Shown piece by piece: positions 9,601 through 17,680 of a DNA stretch of 34,308 nt (the first letter of the stretch is position 1; each line of letters starts with the position of its first letter). The DNA lies in contig CANRIR010000022.1 of assembly GCA_947630735.1 (NCBI GenBank), positions 1 through 34,308 of the forward strand, written 5' to 3'. The DNA is from an uncultured Marvinbryantia sp. (GTDB taxonomy: Bacteria; Bacillota; Clostridia; Lachnospirales; Lachnospiraceae). The position numbers and the translations under genes were made by a program. A model generated the notes under the pieces. That model did not search any database. It saw nothing but the letters and a program-made list of their open reading frames with translations, and was not told the DNA's origin.

Positions 9601-12600
9601 AGCGGAAGCATAAGAGCAGAGGAAAAAACTGAGACAGTTTCTTTGAATATCAGCGGGCGCAACTTTGTGGGCGGTCTTGTGGGTTACAATGACGGAACAA
9701 GGGATGGCGGGACCATCAGTGGATATAGCGTCAGCGGAACTTCTGTATTGGGCGGAAGTTTTGTGGGCGGCGCAGTGGGCCTGAACACCTCCGCGGCGCT
9801 CTTAAGCGCAGACGGCGGTTTGCTGGTGTGCGACGCAGCGGCCGTCACGGGCGGAAGCTATGTGGGCGGCTATGCGGGCGCCAATATTGTGGCGCTCACG
9901 GGTAATACAAACATCATCCAGAGCGGTAATGCGGGCAATGTGACGGCGTCCGGCGGTTTTGCGGGCGGACTGTTCGGCTACAACCGCGTGGTGATTCCAG
10001 ATGTCTTAGAGCGTTTGTTTGATGAGTCTGCGGATGGAAATGTGATCTCTATGCTGACTGCAGCAGATGGCGGAGAGGTGAATCTGCTTGCAGAGAATAT
10101 ATTTATGATTGACGAGCAGGACACAAGAGCAGCAGATTCTCTTACTGTTACCCAGAATAAAGAGACCGCAGGCGGCGAACAGCCGGAAGACGGGACGTCT
10201 GGCCCTGTGGTCAACGCAAAAATCTTTGCGGGCGGCGTGTTAGGCTATAATGCATCCCACACGGAGCTGAAGCTCAAAGATTTCCAGAGTAATGTCGCCG
10301 TGACTGCGACCAGTGCGGCGGAGACATCGCGGGAACGCATCAGCAAATACGGACAGGGAAAACGCTATAGTTTTTCCGGAGGCATTTTGGGCTATGTGAC
10401 GGAAAATACCACATTGGAAAACTGCAGCACCTCCGGAACAGTGCAGGCGGACGACGCCACGTATCTGGGCGGTCTGGCGGAGCTTAACGAGGGGCATATA
10501 ATATCCTGTAAGGCGGCTACCGTGGGCAGGGAAGACCGGAGTTTCGTGGGCGGTATTGTGGGTGTGAACGGCTATGTGATCAGCAAAACCGAGGATGGAA
10601 CGGATGATCGTAAGGCAGGAGAATTGGAAAAATGCATGGTTCCGTCGGGCACCACGGTCACTGGTTCTAGCACAGTGGGTGGTATGGCTGCGGAAAACTA
10701 TGGGTCAATTTTCGGCACAAATGCAGAATGGAATCCCAACCAAACCGGCAGCGTTAACGCTGGCGGGACAGACATTGGCGGTATTGCAGGTATTAATTAT
10801 AGTGAGATTAAAGAAATATCTAGCGTGAATGTAAAAGTAAATGCTGGGAACTCTTATGAAGGAGTTGTGGGAGGTATTGTGGGGACAAATGAAGGATCCC
10901 TTACAGGTGTGATAATTAATTTTACTGCGGCAATAATCGGTGGAAATAAGACGGGCGGACTAGTGGGTGTAAACAATGGCTTGATCGGGGAGACAGATGG
11001 AGGAGGCATATGTCAGAGCTATGCTACAGTTACGACAAACGGCGGCATGGCAGGCGGCATAGTCGGTGAAAATCTGGGGATTGTTGAGAAGACACGGATA
11101 ATGCCTACAAAAGAGTATGCACTACAGGCCAATGGGACTGCCTCTTTGGGAGGCCTGGTGGGTGTAAACAGGGAGTTCGGAACTATATTTGTGGCAAACG
11201 ATGACTTGGAACCAGGTAGAACTCCGACTATCAGTACCGTTAATGCCACATATGTGGGTGGTATCGCCGGAGAAAACTATGGCATGATTGATCGGTATGA
11301 GACATCAGGAGATGATGAGTATGCGAGAATATTGTTTAACGTAAGTGATACGGCTGCGAACCCATCAACGATTGGCGGTGCAGCAGGCCGGAATGAGGGA
11401 ACAATCCATAATATTCTGTATACCGGGACAATTACTGGAAATGGAGATACAGGAAATAATCCCAATGCCATCCCCATGGCTTATGGTGGCATCGCTGGCA
11501 TTAATGCGGGTAATGGTATCATTGAGGAATGTTGCGTTGGAATAGCAGGGACGCGTGATCGTGGTTCAGAGGCGTCAATAATATCCAATGGCAGAAATTA
11601 CGTGGGCGGTGTTGCAGGTTGCAATATGGATAGCGCAACTATTCGAAAGATCCGGTATAAATACGAATTTGCTGAACCTGGTCAGAAAGCGGAGATTACT
11701 TCTCACGGTGCGCTTGCAACCGGAGGTGTTGTGGGTATCAATCAGGACAGTGCCACGCTGGTAGATATCGTAAGTGAACCGCACTGGATCATCACTGCGC
11801 AGAATGGAAATGCACTGGATGGAACTGTAATAAATGTAGGCCCTGTGGGCGGTATCGTTGGTCTGCACACTTCAAAAGAAGGTTTGTATGGGCTGATCAA
11901 TGAAGCGGGCCTGATGGCCGGTAATAACAATACTGCCGTGGTAGGTATTTCCAGCGATGGCGAAGCCGTGGGCGGCATCGTGGGCCGTATGCAGATCGAT
12001 GCGGCGACAGGCGGGAGCTTCACGATGCAGGACTGCAAAAACTATGGCGCTGTGTCCGGCAAGAGCAAAGTGGGCGGCATCCTTGGAGAATGGAAGTCTG
12101 CGGCCAGCGGCAGCATCAGCGGATGTGAGAATGGCAAAGAACCGAAAAAAGACAATGATTCTCCCCTGGATGTAGACAAAAATGCTGTCGTCACGGCACA
12201 AGACGCGTCCGGTGCGGGTATTGTGGGATGCTTCTCAGACATGGCCCAGGGCCGGGTGGAACTGTTTTCCTGCAAGAACTTTGGCGAGATTAAAACCCCA
12301 AATTCATTTGGCGCGGGTATCGCATCACTGGCGGCGCAGGCGGGCGTGCTGGGGAGCACGGGCGGCGAACAGCAGACTGTCGCTGCGGCCAATATCGTTC
12401 TGACGGACTGTGTGAATGCGGGGCGTCTTACGTTCGGTGCAGGTATCGCGGTGTACAACAGCGCAAACAATGTCTCTCTGACGCTGAACCGCTGCCGGAA
12501 TTATGGCAGACCTGAAAAAACTGAGGATGAAGCTCGGTTTGCGGGGTTGGCGGCAGTTCTAAATGAAAACAACTTTGATGCGGACTGCACATCTCTGGGC

Positions 12601-15600
12601 GCGGGTCAGATTACGATACAGAACTGCATCGGCACGGCGGATGTGAGATATCCCACAGTTCCGAAAGGCACTAAGTCATTTGGCGAGCTGAAGACGTTAT
12701 TTGCCAGCGAGAACAATTTCTACTATTCCTCAGAGATCTCGCAGGAGACAGAGTCCGAAGCAGAAGAAAGTACCGGGGATGGTGCCGACGAAACAGAGCA
12801 GGTTCCGGTGCCGAAAGTCATCGAGACGGCGGGCATCGGCTCCGCAGTCAGCTATCAGACCGGGGCATATCAGTCTCCTGAAGATCAAGAGCCGAAATCT
12901 GATCTTAATTATCTGGCTGCAGTCAGCAGGACAAATGATAATGAATATTATGATCCGAACAGTGAAGACAGCGAAGGAGCAGAAGGGAATAAGTTACATG
13001 GCAGAGACAACTATTATGAGCTGGAAATGACGCTGACGGGCGCTTGCCTGAGCCTGGAGAGGGACGAGAAGGTGGATGTAGAAAAGGCGCCGAAGCCGGT
13101 CAATCTGCAGGCGGAAAATAACGGCGGTCTGCTGGAGCTTTCCTGGGAGAATGAGAATGATCCGGACAGTTCGGAAGATCCGGGCATAGTTTATTCTACC
13201 ACGGTGGAGCTGTTCCTGTATGATACAGAAGAAGGAGCCGAAAGTGCGAAAGATGCAGCCGAGAAAGGAAGCTTAAGCGATCCCACGGTGTATCAGACCG
13301 CTCTGTACGGCGGTGTTACAGAACACAGCCTGCGCGTATCTCCAAGCTGGATGGAAAAATGGGTGTTGGTGCGGGTGATCAACTATGCGTACAGCGGGCA
13401 GCCTACAGATCCGGCGCTGGAGTATGTGAAGATCGTGCCGGCGCTGAAAAGCCCCAGCCTGACGGTGCGTTTGGAAAAGCCATTGGCAAGTCAACCGGCC
13501 TATTATCTATATGTGATCAATGCACAGGATTATACGGATTGCACGCTGTCTTTCAAACTGCGCTCGGAGACAATCGAAGATGAGAAGAAGAAAAGCAAAA
13601 CTTATACTGCGCAGATCGATCTGGACGGGAACGAACCGAAGGCCATTCCGCTGGATGGGGGAAATGGGGTGTTGAGGCCAGAAGAAGGCGAAGGGTTAGA
13701 ATTATTCTCTAAGAATAACACTACGGATGTGCGCCTGATGTTTACGGAGATCCAGGTGTCTCCAAAGAAAAAGGAAGAAGCTGCGCAGACTGCGTATTTC
13801 AGCGATGAGGCGGAAGCGGTGGCGCAGACAGAGGCCGAAAGCACGGAAGAAGACGATATGCGGGCGCCGTCCCAAAAGACTTCCTTCAGCGCTATCTGTC
13901 CGGCTATAGAGAAATTGACAAATGGCTTCGCAAAAGGAATGGCAGCATCGCAAGGAACGGAGAGCACCAGCAAAATGTTCGTGCTCACGAACCCCGAGGC
14001 TGCGATATACCGTGCGGAGGTTCTGCAGGATGTGCAGATCGGGGACACGCTGGTAAAGGGCGTGGCGGCGGCATGGGCGCAGCGGGAGATAGACAGTGAA
14101 AATGCTACTCTGATTGTGCCGATCCCGCAGGGCTATGATCCGAATACTTCAAGTGTGCGGATGTACCCGCTGTCCCCGAAGGGCGGCCAGGCCGAACTTG
14201 CCTATCTGGTGGCGGAGGGGCTGTCCGGCGAGGAACTGCTGAAGTCTCCCTATGTAGTGAATCCCAATAGAAAGGCAGAGACAGATACATCAAAGACCGG
14301 GGAAACAGAAACGGACACCCAGGCGGAGACAGACACAGATACCGCGGCAGTGCAGGCTGAAGAGCCTGAGGAGTCGGAGGCGGAACAGAACGCCGCTCCG
14401 GTCCAGGTGGGCATTCCCGAGATGGAAAGCGCAGATCTGGATCTTGTACAGGTTTCTGTGGCGGACGGCTACAGCGTATCGCAGAGAGTGGACGGCAGCT
14501 TTGACGTTTATGCGAGCGAATTTTTGAAAGCTGCTTCTCCATATAGGAGCAACTTACTGACCCCGAAAGCTTCTGAGGAGGGAGTCATGAAGACCAGCGC
14601 GGAGGACGGCAGCTCTGTGGGCGGTTCCAGCGTCGGGTCGTCCAGGGGCGGATCGTCCGGCGGATCATCGCCGAGCGGGGGCAGCGCCCAGACCGAGCCG
14701 GAGACCGAGAGTGAGCCGCAGACCGAGAGCGAGGATCAGTCCGAACCGGCAAGCGAGAGTGAGTCGCAGAGCGAAAGCGAGACCGAAACAGAGTATCAGT
14801 CCGAGTACCCGCTGGTGCCGCCCACAGCCGCGCATCTGTCGCTGGATTGGGAACAGACCACAGGCGTGGATGAAAACGGGGTGGAGCGGGAGCCGGCCGC
14901 TGAGGATGTGTTCCGCAATGGGCTCACGATGGTGGCGGATCCGGTGCCGAATGTGAGCGGTTACCTGATGCGGGCGGGCTTCTATACGGCCATGCCTGCC
15001 GAGGGTGAGGACCAGGCCCCGCTGCAGCAGAACCTGCTTACGGATATGAGCGAGTTTGACAGTATGCTCATTTTGGATATGGTGGACAATACCTTTACCT
15101 TCCAGAACCTTCCGTCCAGCTATGCGGGCAGCTATCTGTGCGCGCAGATCGCTTCCATTTCCATGGACGGCATGTGGATGTCCGATTGGTCGGATTATCT
15201 GTGGATGCGCCTGCCGGCGGTGCGCATGGATGCGCGCGAGGCAGTGCGGGGAAGCATTGAAGAAAATTACGCGGTGACTGTCACAGACGCGAACGGCGTG
15301 ATGTCGGATATGGGCGAGACTACGCTTCTGCATCCGCTGCTTCAGTGGTATATCATGAAGAATCAGGCGGGCTGGGAGGACAGCGGCTGGCGCATGTCGT
15401 TCTACGGCCTGCTGGAGCCGACCGTGAAACCGGATTCCGACGCTTACAAAGAACCCACGTTTACCGTGGATCTGATGCGCAGCGCGAACAATCTGGGCTA
15501 TCAGCTGGAGCGCTCCCTCACGGACGAGGAGCAGGACGAGTGGCACGAGCTGCATCCGAACGAGGAAATGCCGCAGAATCTGCATGTGATCGTTCCCGTA

Positions 15601-16611
15601 GAGGAAAATGCGGAACTGTTCCAGAAAGAGCACGAGGTCAACACCACCCTGCAGAGGCTCTATGAGATCACCCTGGATGAGAATGCCCTGGGCGAGAACG
15701 CCTACACTTACCGCTATGAGCAGAGCGTGCCGGGGCTGGGCAGCCAGGTGATCGAAAATGTCTGTGCGCGGATCCAGATCCGCGAGTACAGCGACAATGA
15801 ATTTTCCAACGAAGTGACGATGATAGAGTTCTGTCTGATCCTGCCCGATGCGGAGGAGGATGGGGACGCCGCGTTCCTGTACGATTACCGCAGTGTGCTG
15901 GGCACACACAGCATCATCCTGGAACCGCTGGCAAACAGCGCGTTTGAGGAGCCGAAGGAGGGCATTACGGCCAACCGCATGCAGTACACGTATCTGCTGA
16001 ACAGCCAGACCAGGCAGGAGGGACAGGAGGAACTGCTGGATTATCAGCGCGTCCTGAAGCCGGGCGAGGAGTACGACAAGGCGTTTGATCCGGAAAAGGA
16101 AGGCCTGGATAAAGAGGAATACAAGTATTACGAGCTTCTGCCCAGAAATTACCGGCCGCTGCTCATCTGGCGCACGGGCACCGATGAGGAGTTGGCGCAG
16201 CGGGCGAGCGAGGCGCAGCAGGCCGCGCAGGCACAGATGGCGATGCAGCAGGAGAACGAGGGCATATATTTTGAAGGCGATGGGAGCATTGTCTTTGAGC
16301 AGGAGGATGTGCCGGCCGGCGGCTGGGAACAGAGCGCCACAGAGACAGAGCCACATTCGCAGGGCGGCACGGAGGTCTGGACCGAGGTGGGCATCGACCC
16401 GAACCTGACGGAACACCAGACGGAGACTGCGCCGGAATCTCAGATGCAGGCTCCCGTGCAGACGGAAACGATAACAGAACCTCAGACACAGGCCCAGATG
16501 CCTGCGACAGAAAGCTGGACGGAGGCGCCGGCACCGGAGCCGGCACAGGCTGTGCCGGCTGCCGAGCCGCTGGTGGGCCTTGGAGTCTTTGACAGGGGGA
16601 ATGGTCTATGA
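6628..16611 (+). CDS. Giant modular type IV pilin-like surface protein with GLUG-type repeats
   Basis: This is an uninterrupted 3327-codon frame. The N-terminus is a textbook class III prepilin signal: a basic leader, cleavage between G21 and F22, the FTLVE start of the mature protein with the conserved Glu at +5 (E26), and one long hydrophobic helix to about residue 45. After a pilin-like globular region come about thirty GLUG-type repeats (consensus FVGGIVGxNxG, residues about 655-2000). Next are an acidic linker, an Fn3-like segment from about 2154, a Gly/Ser then Glu/Ser/Thr-rich linker (about 2655-2730), another Fn3-like segment, and a Gln/Thr/Glu-rich tail. There is no LPXTG motif or C-terminal membrane anchor, so the pilin helix is the only visible attachment. 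By analogy with modular minor pilins I infer a pilus-tip adhesin or long surface fibre. AGAGGGGA precedes the ATG. The stop overlaps the next start as ATGA. Confidence 0.9.
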   Translation: MQKKLHTMRKIFQKGRKERGGFTLVELIVVLVLIGVIAAASVGGMIGYTSYAAYKRNNDNAKTLFAAAQSAITYYKASGKLDQFRRDVQALNHEPSYVPQSAFEAENEMLADAGEAEGRRNETISYLMIKKSDYEAIEKALKEDGNGAGIADQETKLLFQFLRDYVTDLSIWKASICVEFDAADGVVSGVLYCDRADSFTYEDASDALDIKDRGESHRRRVSLGYYSTVLSERAPASVENLELKGAELINGDSLDVQWFLDKDDQYLKGDLNYVIELYEMDGSAETKRVSIELSKDEVKKITREQGSQACVKASQVLLYGDAGDDESPEPLTLSDGSGLQFHAYLAEHEKYGSGFALSLDVLDSGLSEINSADPDAQQKLLSTYSVRRLALDKDGKHYGLSLDGKQNIRAKVYIKEKADSQLVTNEDNPLFAVYGKKDVESESYEIANARHLYNVGFHDTGSTEANRYKVVQDFAWGGPNGLLSHTRNAETAGGDGEGEPALEDGDGEASDGETPEAPGTGFWTIKFFHFQNEEPYYEPAADGGRTRYPAFPGIRELKAGSILFSGESILTSSEKEKEEEEGEGKMPAGGWTIDYLTLEAPLVVQADGSYAATEDVGLVRTNNGTIQELSLANVDVRGIVTGRTEETAFNVYAAKNVGAFCGINNGTLQDLEVLSGYVTGGENVGGVLGSFGALDKITDRTRLTNGAEVTGLKNVGGIVGLLDGTGAGAAALSGAANTGLVYGWNNEQNANFVDAEPVEELSLENFGGIAGYVKNIQIKNCASNPAPQKGTDGTAAALTEEQIQERLNGNFVGGIVGYLDGTASVANCAAGTTASGDSPAYVLGENFVGGIVGMNASSAALTAKNEDDKKSNAASVIGRRFVGGIVGANGKLAEGIAPADATQKDIVTDGINPAPTVEGWANSGAVMAAADPGNAERAAGSIRPAYVGGIAGVNAGIIKDCEATGDSSASPLFERLGAAQADYVGGLAGSNSGSIRAEEKTETVSLNISGRNFVGGLVGYNDGTRDGGTISGYSVSGTSVLGGSFVGGAVGLNTSAALLSADGGLLVCDAAAVTGGSYVGGYAGANIVALTGNTNIIQSGNAGNVTASGGFAGGLFGYNRVVIPDVLERLFDESADGNVISMLTAADGGEVNLLAENIFMIDEQDTRAADSLTVTQNKETAGGEQPEDGTSGPVVNAKIFAGGVLGYNASHTELKLKDFQSNVAVTATSAAETSRERISKYGQGKRYSFSGGILGYVTENTTLENCSTSGTVQADDATYLGGLAELNEGHIISCKAATVGREDRSFVGGIVGVNGYVISKTEDGTDDRKAGELEKCMVPSGTTVTGSSTVGGMAAENYGSIFGTNAEWNPNQTGSVNAGGTDIGGIAGINYSEIKEISSVNVKVNAGNSYEGVVGGIVGTNEGSLTGVIINFTAAIIGGNKTGGLVGVNNGLIGETDGGGICQSYATVTTNGGMAGGIVGENLGIVEKTRIMPTKEYALQANGTASLGGLVGVNREFGTIFVANDDLEPGRTPTISTVNATYVGGIAGENYGMIDRYETSGDDEYARILFNVSDTAANPSTIGGAAGRNEGTIHNILYTGTITGNGDTGNNPNAIPMAYGGIAGINAGNGIIEECCVGIAGTRDRGSEASIISNGRNYVGGVAGCNMDSATIRKIRYKYEFAEPGQKAEITSHGALATGGVVGINQDSATLVDIVSEPHWIITAQNGNALDGTVINVGPVGGIVGLHTSKEGLYGLINEAGLMAGNNNTAVVGISSDGEAVGGIVGRMQIDAATGGSFTMQDCKNYGAVSGKSKVGGILGEWKSAASGSISGCENGKEPKKDNDSPLDVDKNAVVTAQDASGAGIVGCFSDMAQGRVELFSCKNFGEIKTPNSFGAGIASLAAQAGVLGSTGGEQQTVAAANIVLTDCVNAGRLTFGAGIAVYNSANNVSLTLNRCRNYGRPEKTEDEARFAGLAAVLNENNFDADCTSLGAGQITIQNCIGTADVRYPTVPKGTKSFGELKTLFASENNFYYSSEISQETESEAEESTGDGADETEQVPVPKVIETAGIGSAVSYQTGAYQSPEDQEPKSDLNYLAAVSRTNDNEYYDPNSEDSEGAEGNKLHGRDNYYELEMTLTGACLSLERDEKVDVEKAPKPVNLQAENNGGLLELSWENENDPDSSEDPGIVYSTTVELFLYDTEEGAESAKDAAEKGSLSDPTVYQTALYGGVTEHSLRVSPSWMEKWVLVRVINYAYSGQPTDPALEYVKIVPALKSPSLTVRLEKPLASQPAYYLYVINAQDYTDCTLSFKLRSETIEDEKKKSKTYTAQIDLDGNEPKAIPLDGGNGVLRPEEGEGLELFSKNNTTDVRLMFTEIQVSPKKKEEAAQTAYFSDEAEAVAQTEAESTEEDDMRAPSQKTSFSAICPAIEKLTNGFAKGMAASQGTESTSKMFVLTNPEAAIYRAEVLQDVQIGDTLVKGVAAAWAQREIDSENATLIVPIPQGYDPNTSSVRMYPLSPKGGQAELAYLVAEGLSGEELLKSPYVVNPNRKAETDTSKTGETETDTQAETDTDTAAVQAEEPEESEAEQNAAPVQVGIPEMESADLDLVQVSVADGYSVSQRVDGSFDVYASEFLKAASPYRSNLLTPKASEEGVMKTSAEDGSSVGGSSVGSSRGGSSGGSSPSGGSAQTEPETESEPQTESEDQSEPASESESQSESETETEYQSEYPLVPPTAAHLSLDWEQTTGVDENGVEREPAAEDVFRNGLTMVADPVPNVSGYLMRAGFYTAMPAEGEDQAPLQQNLLTDMSEFDSMLILDMVDNTFTFQNLPSSYAGSYLCAQIASISMDGMWMSDWSDYLWMRLPAVRMDAREAVRGSIEENYAVTVTDANGVMSDMGETTLLHPLLQWYIMKNQAGWEDSGWRMSFYGLLEPTVKPDSDAYKEPTFTVDLMRSANNLGYQLERSLTDEEQDEWHELHPNEEMPQNLHVIVPVEENAELFQKEHEVNTTLQRLYEITLDENALGENAYTYRYEQSVPGLGSQVIENVCARIQIREYSDNEFSNEVTMIEFCLILPDAEEDGDAAFLYDYRSVLGTHSIILEPLANSAFEEPKEGITANRMQYTYLLNSQTRQEGQEELLDYQRVLKPGEEYDKAFDPEKEGLDKEEYKYYELLPRNYRPLLIWRTGTDEELAQRASEAQQAAQAQMAMQQENEGIYFEGDGSIVFEQEDVPAGGWEQSATETEPHSQGGTEVWTEVGIDPNLTEHQTETAPESQMQAPVQTETITEPQTQAQMPATESWTEAPAPEPAQAVPAAEPLVGLGVFDRGNGL
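8590..12630 (+). repeat. Coding array of about thirty GLUG-type repeats
   Basis: The translated segment repeats a motif of the form (aromatic or small)-VGG-(I/L)-(V/A)-G-xN-xG, followed by a short strand that often ends in C or G. Spacing is irregular, roughly 30-60 residues, so these are diverged protein repeats and not a recent DNA tandem duplication. The first clear copy is near 8593 and the last degenerate copies (GAGIVG, GAGIAV, FAGLAA) lie near 12220-12560. GLUG repeats are known from surface and adhesin-like proteins and probably form an elongated beta-rich stalk. Confidence 0.8.
14608..14816 (+). repeat. Low-complexity Gly/Ser and Glu/Ser/Thr linker in the giant pilin
   Basis: Codons here encode a run of SSVGGSS-like units followed by ETES, QTES and SESQSE units. 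At DNA level the segment is built of gagaccgagagcga-type near-repeats. It joins two Fn3-like segments of the giant pilin and probably acts as a flexible, negatively charged spacer. Such sequence is prone to length change by slippage. Confidence 0.75.
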
Positions 16612-17297
16612 ACCGGGCAGAAAAAAACCGCGGCGCAGCCATGGTGATCGTCCTTTGCGTGATGGTGGTATTTCTGGCCCTGTCCGCGACCATCCTGCTG
16701 GCCGGATCCGTAGCCCTGAACAATGCGAGAAACAGTGTATATTTTGAACGGGGCAAGGCGCAGGCCGTGTCTTTGGGTGAACTGTTCGCGAGGGATATGC
16801 TGCGGGTGCATGGTATGGAGGAAGAACCTGGAAAAGTAAGCGATGGAGAGACAGAACGTACATACCAAAGCCTGATACGCTATGTGCGCGATGGGATCAT
16901 GAACTTTGTGAACAAAAAGGAGAGTGCCTGGATTCCTTACGATGAGAATGCCAATGGCGGCGCGGGCAATCAGGAGGATGCAGTAAAAAAATTTATGTTG
17001 GACTCCGAGGAGGAAGATAAGCATCAGATCTGCATAGAGATGTACTGGACGTGGGAGCCGAAAGAAGGTTTTGATGCGGAGACAGAGAAACTGGAAGAGA
17101 AACTCAAGGATCAAAAGGTAAGACTGTTTATTGACGTGTACAGTGTGCTGAGCGATGCGGAGTACCATGTGAAAAGAGCGTTTGAACTCAATCAGGTGCA
17201 GGCGATCAGCGACTATAATACTCCCCCAGAGGGAGAAGAAGGCTATCCGTATAACTGGACATGGGTGACGACAGGAAGGAGTGAGAACCGAACATGA
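16608..17297 (+). CDS. PilX/GspK-like minor pilin
   Basis: The 229-residue product has a short basic leader (MNRAEKNRG), a likely prepilin cleavage after G9, and a mature start AAMVIVLCVMVVFLALSATI forming one hydrophobic helix. Mature position 5 is Ile, not Glu. Absence of Glu5 is typical of the GspK/PilX class, which sits at the tip of the pseudopilus. The rest is a soluble, acidic domain with no recognised motif. The ATG overlaps the giant pilin stop (ATGA), and the stop overlaps the next start in the same way, so translation is very probably coupled. Assignment to GspK/PilX rests on the N-terminal pattern and gene order; the C-terminal domain is not recognisable. Confidence 0.75.
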   Translation: MNRAEKNRGAAMVIVLCVMVVFLALSATILLAGSVALNNARNSVYFERGKAQAVSLGELFARDMLRVHGMEEEPGKVSDGETERTYQSLIRYVRDGIMNFVNKKESAWIPYDENANGGAGNQEDAVKKFMLDSEEEDKHQICIEMYWTWEPKEGFDAETEKLEEKLKDQKVRLFIDVYSVLSDAEYHVKRAFELNQVQAISDYNTPPEGEEGYPYNWTWVTTGRSENRT

Positions 17298-17665
17298 CAT
17301 GGAAAGAGCGATGGAAAAATACCGACGGTTCCTCCATGATATCGGTTCTGGTGGCCTTCATCATTTTGCTGATCGGAGTGGCGGGTTTTGCAGGGGCGGT
17401 GACCACCGCCAACAACCTGGTGCGCCGCGCGGAGGTGCTGAACGCCGTTACGGGAACCATTATGGAGGCGTACTATAGAGAGGCGCCCTATAGCCATCCC
17501 CTGGACCCGGAAAATATCCTCCTGGTGTACGAAGCGGATAAAGATGAACCGGCTTTCCGCATCCACGGAAGTCTGGATAAGAAAGAATACACAGCGGAAG
17601 TGACAGGAAGATCGGAATCGGAAGATCCAGAGAAGATCACGTACGAACTCTATTTTTACCGGTAA
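17294..17665 (+). CDS. PilV/GspI-like minor pilin
   Basis: This 123-residue protein has a basic leader ending DG, a probable cleavage after G12, then SSMISVLVAFIILLIGVAG as the hydrophobic helix. The pattern matches GspI/PilV proteins (usually FTLIEVLVAL...), but mature position 5 is Ser17 where Glu is normal. The soluble part is short (about 85 residues), close to the size of GspI proteins. It is the third gene of the pilin operon, with an ATGA overlap upstream and 15 bases before the next start. In GspI-J-K and PilV-W-X systems these proteins form a tip complex, which fits this gene order. Confidence 0.75.
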   Translation: MTWKERWKNTDGSSMISVLVAFIILLIGVAGFAGAVTTANNLVRRAEVLNAVTGTIMEAYYREAPYSHPLDPENILLVYEADKDEPAFRIHGSLDKKEYTAEVTGRSESEDPEKITYELYFYR

Positions 17666-17680
17666 AAGAGGGGAGGACGC

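Noticed and set aside
14665-16416. 583-codon minus-strand open frame opposite the 3' part of the giant pilin gene
   Set aside because: Low-complexity, His/Arg/Leu-rich antisense translation with no recognisable motif; explained by codon bias of the plus-strand gene.
16300-16611. Sortase LPXTG signal or C-terminal membrane anchor on the giant pilin
   Set aside because: The C-terminus is Gln/Thr/Glu/Pro-rich and ends without a hydrophobic segment or basic tail.
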